A stretch of DNA of 9,422 bases from Chloroflexota bacterium. Lineage in GTDB: Bacteria > Chloroflexota > Anaerolineae > Caldilineales > Caldilineaceae. This document shows, piece by piece, positions 1 to 7,400 of this stretch. Location of the stretch: positions 1 to 9,422 of the forward strand of contig QEUW01000311.1 of NCBI GenBank assembly GCA_003577005.1, read 5' to 3'. How positions within the stretch are numbered: the stretch's first letter is position 1; each line of letters begins with the position of its first letter. A program made the translations under genes and the position numbers. The notes beneath the pieces were generated by a model that saw only the letters and a program-made list of their open reading frames with translations, was not told where the DNA came from and searched no databases.

Positions 1-3000
1 GGCGACTGATTTGCCCACCGGCATCGAACACTTCGCCATTACCGATCTGGCGCTGCACGGCGAGTGGCGTTTTGTCTCCGTGGTGGGTCTGGCGGATGTA
101 CCCGGCGACCTGCACTGGAACCTGCTGGACCATGGGCGCTGGTTTGGGCTGATCCTCCTTCAAGAGCACGCCGATGGCAGTTGGAGCGGCGCACTAGAAG
201 GCACAACAGCGTTTTCGCATCTGCTGGCGATAGCATCGTCCCAACTCGGAGAGCCTTTCGCCGGCGCTGCGCTCGACCCACGCCAACGGCGGTCGCTCCT
301 GGCCGAGAGTTACGTCCTACCCTGGGAACCGGGCACGCGGATGCAATACGGCGCCCGCGGCGTCCATGACAACGAATTTTTCGCTATCACGCCCGGCTGG
401 AAAGCCGTCGACTTTCTCTCCGATGGCAATACGGCGCTGGGCCATGCACCCAATCGACTGCTGGCTGCCGCCTCGGGCGCGATCACCTACAAGTGTTCGC
501 CGCCTGCCGGAGAAAACTCAACCGCAATCCGCGTGGGCAACTTGATGTACACGCATCTTCTCAATAGCCCCAGCCTGACGGTCGGTCGTAGCTTTACCCA
601 AGGGGAGTTGATCGGTCCGCTCAAGACCGGCTCGTTTAGCGAAGCGTGTGGTTACGCCAGCCAGGGCGCTGCCTGGTTCCACGTCCACCTGGGCTTTCCC
701 GACACCGGTGCCTTTACCGCTGACGGGTGGACGCTCAACCTGATTGACCAAAAGTGGCGCCGGGGAACCGCCGTCGAGGGGATTGGCGCCTGGCTGCTGG
801 CAGAAGGCATTCCCGCTCCGCCAGCCCTGGTTGCGCCCGGCCCTGGAGAGACTGTCGACAACCGTACGGTCCAGTTTGTCTGGCAGAGTCCCAATGCGCC
901 GGCCCAAAACGGCTATTCCTTGCGCCTCAGCCAGAGCGCCGACCCCGACGCGCAGCCGTGGCTCGTAAACACCAGCCTTGCCAATGGGCAAACCAGCTAC
1001 GACCATACGTTTAATACAGACGGACCCTTTTACTGGCATATGCGTACCTGGAATCTAGCCGGCCAGGCCAGCCCATGGGCGACCCAGGCTTTTTCCATCG
1101 ACACAGCGCCGGATTGTCCAGGAGATTTGCTGGTCCAAAGCGCGGCTCCTACGCATACAAGTGATTGCCCCTTGCCCGACCCGCCCATGCTGCACAGCCC
1201 GGCAGATGGCGTCTATTTCGACGAAGGGGAAGCAATTGACTTTGCCTGGCAGGCCAGCCCACACGCAGAGCGCTATATGGGCGAGATCAGCGGCCCGGTT
1301 GGTGCAGCGACCTTTGGCTGGACCGGCACGCTCAGCCACACGCACAGCTCGCTGGCGGCTGGTCACACATACACCTGGCGCGTACGCACCCGCAACCCGA
1401 TCCGCGAAAGCCCCTGGAGCGAAGCGTGGCATTTCACCATCCGCCCGGCAGCGCCCACAGGGATCGCCGCGCAAACAAAATCCTGCAGACAAATCGACCT
1501 CCTGTGGGAGGATCAATCCGCCGCCGAAGAAGGGTTTCTTGTCTATCGCGACGGCCTGTTGATCGGCCAGGTTGGCGCCGACGCCACCCACTACCAGGAT
1601 GGGGAGATGGAGCCAGGGAGCAACCATACGTACGCCGTCACAGCTTTTGCCGGCGGGGTCGAATCGGCGCCCGCGCTCGTCAGCGCGGAAACCGGCGCCT
1701 GCGACGCCACGGCGTTGGTACACATCGCAGCCACACCGGACGAACTGGGCGTGATAGGCGGTGAACTGATCACAACCAGCTATACCTTTTCCGCTACGGG
1801 TGTCCATACCGTCCACCTTGAGCGGTACACAGTGCGGTTCACCTTGCTTGATGGGGTGACAACCCTTGCTGACCCCAGCGGACCGGTTGACCATGAAATC
1901 ACAATCCCCGTGGGCAACACGGCGTTGTGGGACGCTGAAATCTACCTGCCCCCGGAGGTGGTGATCGCCGCCCGTACAGCCGGCGAGACCAGTCTGTTGC
2001 TAATCATGACATTCACCGGCCAGGATGACCAGGGTCATCTGCTCTTTCTGGAACATCGTCTAGCCCTCTGGCTGGATAACTGTGGCGACCTGGCAGAGCC
2101 AAACGATACATTTGGCGAGGCAACGCCTATCACCTTCACTGTCTCTTATCAAGGTGTGATCTGCCCAGTGGGAGATCGGGATCTCTACCGTGTCTCCAGC
2201 GCTGTCGGCCAGATTTTGGTGGCCATTGTGGAGACTGCGGTTCAGGGATCAATGCTTGATGCTGTGATCGAACTGTACGGCCCGGACGGGGAGCAACTGC
2301 TGAGCGTGACTGGTGATGGCGATGGTTCGTCCAGCCTGGTGTTGCGTTTTGAAGTGCCGGAGAATGGAGCACACTTTGTCAGCGTTCGTTCGGTTTCTCC
2401 TATCGCCTCTCACCCCTACATCTTGCATGTTGCGCTCGATACAGAACCGCCAGTCGCCACCATCGTCTACCCAGGCGACGGCGCCTGGCTCCATGCCTTC
2501 CGCCAACTGATCGAGGTGGAGGCCGTCGATGTCGAGACAGAGGTCGAGCGCGTAGAGTTCTATTTTCATGAGGCCGGCGCGGATGAGCCATTTTGGACCT
2601 GGCTGGGCGTAGACGCAGATGGCAGCGATGGCTGGCAATGGGAGTTGGAGACCAGCGCACTAGCCGTACAAGATGGCGCCGAACTCATGATCGTGGCCTA
2701 TGACCGCGCCGGGCGGAGCGCCGTAGCTTCGGTTTCCGGGTTGCGCCTTGAACGGACGGCCCCAGTGGTCGCGGCGCGCATCGAGCCAGATACGGAGGGC
2801 TCATGGCTCGATTTTTGGGTTGTGTGGGATGGGGGCATCGACGATGAGTCTGGCCTCGACAGCTATGACATCCAGCTGCGAGATGGCCTGGACGGCGAGT
2901 GGATCGACTGGCTGGTCGGCGTCTCCGAAACAAAGAGCCATTTTGGCGGCGAGGAGGGTCACACCTACTTCTTCCGCGCCCGCGCCCGTGACCGCGCCGG

Positions 3001-3679
3001 CAACCAGAGCGAATACCGGGATGGGGGTGGCGACGCCCAGATCGAGATACCCGATCTCACCGCACCCAGCGGCGCATTTGTGATCAATGACGGCGCTTTG
3101 TACACCAATCACCGGGTTGTCACGCTGACGCTGAGCGCCGATGATGTGGGTCTTGGCGTCAGCGAGATGGAGATTGGGGAGGGAGATGAGATGAGCGGCA
3201 CAAACTGGGTTACCTACACCCCGACAGCCACCTGGGAACTCAGCGCCGAAGATGGCGTCAAGACCGTTTCGGTGCGTTGGCGCGACCGGGCTGGCAATCT
3301 TTCGGCAACCGCTACCCAGAGCATCACCCTGGACACGGTTGCTCCCACAGGCGGTCTCAGACTTGCTGATCCCAGGACCACAGACGATGGGTACGTTCTG
3401 CTCCAGATTACGGTTGACGAGGAGCCGGCGGGCATACAGATGCGGCTACGCACTGAGGATGGCGAGTGGAGCGAGTGGCTGCCGGTCGAGGAGATACTCC
3501 GCTGGTTGCTGGAGCCGGGCGCGACGCGCATCACCCTCCAGTTTCGTGATCTCGCTGATAATCTTTCGGACCTCTACGAGCTTGCGCATGATGCCGCCGT
3601 TCCCTTCAGCCAGGTCTTTCTACCTCTTGTGCGTCTTGGCGAAATCCTGGCGCCGGATGAGGAGGAACCTCCTCATTGA
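1..3679 (+). CDS. Secreted mosaic protein with LasA-like M23 peptidase, FN3/Ig-like and PPC domains (5' partial)
   Basis: This is the C-terminal part of a large exported protein. The frame is open to the left window edge (GCG ACT GAT precede the TTG at 11), so the TTG is probably not the start and any signal peptide lies upstream. Residues below count from that TTG. Residues 106-245 form an M23-type metallopeptidase resembling LasA: H119 and D134 with H226 as likely zinc ligands, and H182 (YTHL) and H224 (HVHLGF) as likely catalytic histidines. Then follow FN3/Ig-like domains (about 268-365, 389-479, 480-562), an unassigned beta-rich stretch (565-685), a PPC domain (690-808, starting near the typical EPNDT) and four Ig-like repeats (811-1190). 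The end carries FLPLV (1203-1207), common in exported Chloroflexota proteins. It probably cleaves peptidoglycan or peptide cross-links outside the cell. The domain order is clear; the substrate and activity are inferred. Confidence 0.85.
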   Translation, partial: ATDLPTGIEHFAITDLALHGEWRFVSVVGLADVPGDLHWNLLDHGRWFGLILLQEHADGSWSGALEGTTAFSHLLAIASSQLGEPFAGAALDPRQRRSLLAESYVLPWEPGTRMQYGARGVHDNEFFAITPGWKAVDFLSDGNTALGHAPNRLLAAASGAITYKCSPPAGENSTAIRVGNLMYTHLLNSPSLTVGRSFTQGELIGPLKTGSFSEACGYASQGAAWFHVHLGFPDTGAFTADGWTLNLIDQKWRRGTAVEGIGAWLLAEGIPAPPALVAPGPGETVDNRTVQFVWQSPNAPAQNGYSLRLSQSADPDAQPWLVNTSLANGQTSYDHTFNTDGPFYWHMRTWNLAGQASPWATQAFSIDTAPDCPGDLLVQSAAPTHTSDCPLPDPPMLHSPADGVYFDEGEAIDFAWQASPHAERYMGEISGPVGAATFGWTGTLSHTHSSLAAGHTYTWRVRTRNPIRESPWSEAWHFTIRPAAPTGIAAQTKSCRQIDLLWEDQSAAEEGFLVYRDGLLIGQVGADATHYQDGEMEPGSNHTYAVTAFAGGVESAPALVSAETGACDATALVHIAATPDELGVIGGELITTSYTFSATGVHTVHLERYTVRFTLLDGVTTLADPSGPVDHEITIPVGNTALWDAEIYLPPEVVIAARTAGETSLLLIMTFTGQDDQGHLLFLEHRLALWLDNCGDLAEPNDTFGEATPITFTVSYQGVICPVGDRDLYRVSSAVGQILVAIVETAVQGSMLDAVIELYGPDGEQLLSVTGDGDGSSSLVLRFEVPENGAHFVSVRSVSPIASHPYILHVALDTEPPVATIVYPGDGAWLHAFRQLIEVEAVDVETEVERVEFYFHEAGADEPFWTWLGVDADGSDGWQWELETSALAVQDGAELMIVAYDRAGRSAVASVSGLRLERTAPVVAARIEPDTEGSWLDFWVVWDGGIDDESGLDSYDIQLRDGLDGEWIDWLVGVSETKSHFGGEEGHTYFFRARARDRAGNQSEYRDGGGDAQIEIPDLTAPSGAFVINDGALYTNHRVVTLTLSADDVGLGVSEMEIGEGDEMSGTNWVTYTPTATWELSAEDGVKTVSVRWRDRAGNLSATATQSITLDTVAPTGGLRLADPRTTDDGYVLLQITVDEEPAGIQMRLRTEDGEWSEWLPVEEILRWLLEPGATRITLQFRDLADNLSDLYELAHDAAVPFSQVFLPLVRLGEILAPDEEEPPH
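326..745 (+). other. LasA-like M23 peptidase domain within the large secreted protein
   Basis: The domain spans about residues 106-245 of the visible protein. The familiar M23 pattern is present: AVDF around D134, SGAITY as the strand before the zinc-site core, YTHL with H182, GELIG (198-202), and HVHLGF with H224 and H226. The usual first ligand in H-x-G-[IV]-D is replaced by W130, but H119 lies 15 residues before D134. In LasA, as recalled, the ligand pair is H23/D36 (13 apart), with H81, H120 and H122 following at similar spacing. The set therefore looks complete in the LasA arrangement. Confidence 0.65.
2441..3580 (+). repeat. Four C-terminal Ig-like protein repeats ending in D-x-A-[GD]-x-x-S
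   Basis: Residues 811-1190 hold four diverged Ig-like units. Each closes with the same strand motif: YDRAGRS (D898), ARDRAGNQS (D994), WRDRAGNLS (D1092) and FRDLADNLS (D1180). The periods are 96, 98 and 88 residues. Three of the units begin with a T-A-P or V-A-P type linker. The repeats are protein-level only; the DNA has diverged too far for recent duplication. They probably form a rod that presents the peptidase domain or binds a surface polymer. Confidence 0.7.
3657..3676. repeat. Perfect 20-bp inverted repeat at the 3' end of the large secreted gene
   Basis: The arms ATGAGGAGG and CCTCCTCAT are exact reverse complements separated by AA. In RNA this would fold as about eight pairs with a GAAC loop. 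It ends one base before the TGA stop at 3677-3679. No T-tract follows directly, so it is not a textbook intrinsic terminator, but it could act as a 3' end stabiliser or a Rho-assisted stop. The bases also encode the acidic/proline tail DEEEPPH. Confidence 0.55.
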
Positions 3680-3687
3680 AGCCACCC

Positions 3688-3700
3688 AGTACATTGTACT
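3688..3700. repeat. 13-bp palindrome AGTACA-T-TGTACT after the large gene
   Basis: AGTACA (3688-3693) and TGTACT (3695-3700) are perfect inverted repeats around one T, nine bases past the stop codon. The next bases are TTG. It could be part of a weak 3' end structure together with the stronger palindrome just upstream, or a site for a dimeric DNA-binding protein. There is no further evidence for either. Confidence 0.3.
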
Positions 3701-3839
3701 TTGAATATGCGATGCACCTCTGGCATAGGATTCGACCGGGATACGTCTCTGCTCCATCCACTGGCCAAGCTGTGTTTCTTCCCTCATTTTCATGCATCCT
3801 CCACCAGCTCTTTGGAACAGCTACTCTGTAGCAAACCCA

Positions 3840-3868
3840 TTGACGACAGGAATCAATCGTGCTATATT
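3840..3868 (+). promoter_or_regulatory. Sigma70-type promoter with extended -10
   Basis: TTGACG (3840-3845, -35) and TATATT (3863-3868, -10) are separated by exactly 17 bp. A TG at 3860-3861 gives the extended -10 form TGC-TATATT. Transcription would begin near 3875, leaving a leader of about 60 nt before the ATG at 3937. No other gene start lies downstream on this strand, so the promoter belongs to the small FN3-like gene. Confidence 0.7.
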
Positions 3869-3920
3869 TATGTAATGTTGGAGCATCCGTTGAGTGTGCG
3901 TACACCGGGCCCCAATTGAT

Positions 3921-3930
3921 GAGGAGGAGG
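3921..3930 (+). promoter_or_regulatory. Strong Shine-Dalgarno site deciding the start at 3937
   Basis: GAGGAGGAGG ends six bases before ATG 3937. The in-frame ATG at 3919 has no such site upstream, and the in-frame GTG at 3859 lies inside the promoter. The start is therefore taken as 3937. Confidence 0.8.
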
Positions 3931-3936
3931 TGCAGG

Positions 3937-4395
3937 ATGATAGGTGTGATGGCTCGCATCGGACTACGATTGTTGCTGATACTACTGTTGGGCGCCGCCA
4001 TCCTGGCCGAGACAGCAACAGCAACCGCTCAATTGTTCCCCAGTTTGGCGAAGACGAACAATTCTTTGGCGCTACGACAGGGACAGACTTCGTTTCCCTG
4101 TACGCTACGGGCTGTGCCTGCCAAAACAAGCGGTCGGATCGACCTGAGTTGGAGTTGCACGAGCAACGCGCTCAAAGGTTGGTTTTTGGTTGAACGTTCG
4201 ATTCCTCGCTCTGCCCCCCAGAGCATCAGGCAGTGCTGGCTGGCAGTGGGTCGCATCAGCACCTATAGTTGCGCTGATACCGGGCTACGGAAGGGTACAA
4301 GCTATACCTACCAACTCTGTCTTGTTTCGACCAGCACGGCGAATCGCTGTGGCACGAATGACCGGGCCGCAACGGTGACGGTCAGGGCGCCTTAA
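3937..4395 (+). CDS. Small secreted FN3-like protein with six cysteines
   Basis: The product is 152 residues. Residues 1-31 are a clear export signal: a short basic n-region, the hydrophobic run LRLLLILLLGAAILA, and an A-T-A site before Q32. The mature part is essentially one fibronectin III-like fold (about 55-150), with strand motifs GRIDLSWSC, KGWFLVERS, SYTYQLCLV and AATVTV. It holds six cysteines (C55, C74, C100, C112, C128, C138), enough for three disulfides, which suits an extracellular location. No catalytic motif is visible, so a binding or surface role is inferred. It has its own promoter and ribosome site and ends 15 bp from the convergent STAND gene. Its FN3 core resembles the FN3 unit at residues 480-562 of the large secreted protein upstream. 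Export is well supported; the function is unknown. Confidence 0.8.
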   Translation: MIGVMARIGLRLLLILLLGAAILAETATATAQLFPSLAKTNNSLALRQGQTSFPCTLRAVPAKTSGRIDLSWSCTSNALKGWFLVERSIPRSAPQSIRQCWLAVGRISTYSCADTGLRKGTSYTYQLCLVSTSTANRCGTNDRAATVTVRAP

Positions 4396-4410
4396 CCGCA
4401 CATAGCCTAC

Positions 4411-7400
4411 TCACTCAAGCGGTAGGTTGTCGCAGGTCTTGCGACGATTTTGATTGGGAAAACTCTGGCTCCATTCCTCTTCGGATAGATTACGTCCTGC
4501 TACACGACAAGCAAGTGCGACCAACGAATCGACAGGCAGCGTCCAAAGCCGGATCGTCTGGTCTACACTACCGCTGGCGAGCCACTCTCCGCCAGGATGG
4601 AAGACTACACCATTGACAGGGTCTGTATGTCCCTGCAACACAATGGGTCTTGCATCCGGTTGCAGCATGTCCCACAAACGCACTACCTGATCGCCGCCTG
4701 CGCTAGCCAGCCGGCGGCTATCTGCGCTGAAGGCTACATACCATACCGGCCCATCATGACCGGCCAACACAGCGGGTTGCCCTGTAAAGTCGTGGGCATT
4801 CCACAACCGTATATTGGTGTCTGAACCCGCGGCAGCCAGCCACCGGCCGTCCGGGCTAAAGGCCACTGACCAGAGCGGGCCCTCTCCCCCAAGCAACGGT
4901 TGTGGTTCGGCAGCCGGGTTCGCCGGGTCCCACAGCAAGATCTGGCCGTCTTCGCCTGCGCTTGCCAGTCGTTCACCGCCGGGCGCAAAGGCCAGCGACC
5001 AGATTGCCCCGCTATGGTGGCGAGGCAGTAGCTCCGGGTCAGCCGCCAGATCCGCCACTCGCCACAGGCGGATGATGCCCTCTGCCCCCGCGGCAGCCAA
5101 CCACTCCCCTTGTCTGCTGAACGCGATAATGTTCAGATTGTCCTCCGCCGCATCCAGTGAGAGCAATTCTTCGCCGGTTGCTACCGCCCTGACTCGCACG
5201 CGATTGCCGGCGGTATTGGCAAGATAGCGATCATCAGGGCTAAAGGCCAGCGACCAAATGGGCTGCTCTTGTTGGCCCAGTTCTTCGAATGTTATATCAG
5301 GGCCATCCAGTTGCCACAGGCGTACAACCCTATCGTCACCGCCGCTAGCCAACAAGCCACCACCATTGTTAAAGACAACCTTGTTGACAGAACCTGTGTG
5401 GCCGCGCAACACGCGTGGGTCGGCGACTGGGCTGTTCAGATCCCACACGCGCACCGTCTCGTCGCTGCTGCCAGTGGCCAGCCGGCCACTGGCCGGGTCA
5501 AAGACCAGGGCGCGGATAGCAGCCTCATGGCCGTAGAGCAACCTTGGGCGCGCCGCAGGATCGGCGAAATCCTCCCACCAGCGGAGAACGTTGTCATTGC
5601 TGCCGGTAACTAGCCCAAGCCCATCCGGGGTAAATGCCACAGCCCAGACCGGCTGTTCCTGGTAGAATTGCTGCACTGTCTCCTCTGTATTCAAATCCCA
5701 AAGTCGTACTTCACCGTTGTCTCCACCGCTGGCCAGCCAATCATCGTGGGGATGGAAAGCCAGGGCGTTGACATTGCCGCTATGACCCGCCAGCAGGCGC
5801 GGCTCGCTCTGCGGGTCGCTGGTCTGCCAGAGACGGACCATCCAGTCTGCGCCGGCGCTGGCGAGTTGATTTCCATCGGGGCTGAATGCTATAGCCAGAA
5901 CCGGGCCATCGTGCCCGGGCCAGGTTGCCTGCGCCGTATTGTTAACGGTTTCCCACAGGTAGATCATCCCATCGGCGCCAGCGACGGCCAACTGGGCGCC
6001 ATCGGGGCTATAGGCTAGCGCGTTCGCTGGGCTACCAAGCGAAAATTCGTCTACCTCGCCGGTTGTCACATCCCACAGCAGCACTATGCCGTCACCACTG
6101 GCGCTGGCCATCTGTTCACCATCCGGGCTGAAGGCGATGGCATTGACAAACGCAGTATGCTGAGTGAGCGTCTGTGTGGCGGTTGGTTGGCCTGCCTGCC
6201 AGAGGCGGATCGTGGTATCGGAGCTGGCGCTGGCCAGCCAATCGCCCTGCGGGCTAAAAGCCACTGCCAGGACGCTATCGGTGTGTCCCACCAGCGGCAG
6301 GCCCCCGGTCTGGCCCAGCAGATCGCGCAGGGTTTGCACAGTTGCGATCTGCTGAACAGGGTCAGTCCCTTCACGTTCCCCAAGTGCTTCGATGACCAGG
6401 AGCAACGCTCGCGGCGGCGACAGGGCATAGACACTGCGCGCTTGGGCAGCAAGACTTTCAGCGCGTACACGGGAGAGCGCTGCCTCGGCAGTCGCCTGCG
6501 CATCTCTGGCGCGGTCTGCCTCGCGTAACGCCAGACCCGATAGAACCATCATAGTAAGCACGACGACGGTAACGATGGCGGTCACAATACGTCGTCGCTG
6601 TGTCCGGCGCGCCTGATCGGCCGCATCGCTGGCGGCGATGAACTCCTCCTCAAGTTCCGTAAACTGATCAGGCTGGGCCTGGAGTTGGGCGCGAGCGTCG
6701 GCCAACAGGCTGCCGGAGTAGAGCTTAGCCGGGTTTCTGCCGTCGGCCGCCCAATCATGCGCCGCCTGGGTGATAGGACTCTGGTGCAACTGAAACCAGG
6801 CGCGATTGGCCTCCTGGATCGGTTCGATAAAGCGGTCATGGACCAGCTCGTACCATTTGCCACCGGCCCTGGGTTCCCCGCGGATAAGATGCAGCTCTTC
6901 AAATTTGGCTACTATCTCGTTATCCAGTCCTTCCGTTTCCGTTGCACCTTGAAAGACGGTGCCGCGCGTACCGGCCGGTGTGATCAGTTTGGCGCCAAAC
7001 CACTGGCGCACCTTGCGCTCGGACACGTGGACGGCCGGGTCGGCCATTACCTGAGCCACCGCGCTGTCATAAAAGTGCGCCAGCGCCTGGTTGACATCGC
7101 CTAGCAGGTCGAGATCTTCCGCTGTGATGGGACCGGGCGGGCGCGCCTCTAGGTTCTCCCAGAGCCGTTGACAGACAACCTGGAGCTGGATCGGCTCAAC
7201 AAATTCACCGGGCGCCGTCGCTGACCCCTCCCCCTCGACGCGGATCTGGGCCAGGTCCTGGACCAATCTTGCGGCCACTCCTTGGGCAAAAGGGCGGTTG
7301 TGGCGGGCAGCCGGCCGTGCGATCGCCTCCAAGGCAGCCTGATGATTTAGACGACGCATGTAGAAGCGGGCGCGCAATTTGCCGGGCAATAGCCAGGCGT

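Noticed and set aside
11..13. TTG at 11 as the true start of the large secreted gene
   Set aside because: The frame is open to the window edge, no ribosome site is visible and no export signal follows, although the protein is clearly of an exported type.
518..1039. Open frame of 173 codons on the - strand opposite the M23 domain
   Set aside because: It mirrors the coding strand of a recognised peptidase domain and has no family signature or ribosome site of note.
1055..1894. Open frame of 279 codons on the - strand opposite the large secreted gene
   Set aside because: It lies fully opposite a gene with clear domains, its translation shows no recognisable motif, and long shadow frames are expected in GC-rich DNA.
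3701..3919. Open frame of 72 codons starting with TTG between the two + strand genes
   Set aside because: No ribosome site, and the frame runs through the promoter and into the leader of the small FN3 gene; the translation has no recognisable feature.
3859..3936. Upstream extension of the small FN3 gene to a GTG at 3859
   Set aside because: The GTG lies inside the promoter between the -35 and -10 boxes, so it would not be transcribed, and the extension would bury the signal peptide.
4537..6294. Regularly spaced similar DNA segments suggesting a repeat array such as CRISPR
   Set aside because: The period is about 120-135 bp, the segments are imperfect and in frame, and they encode WD40 repeats.
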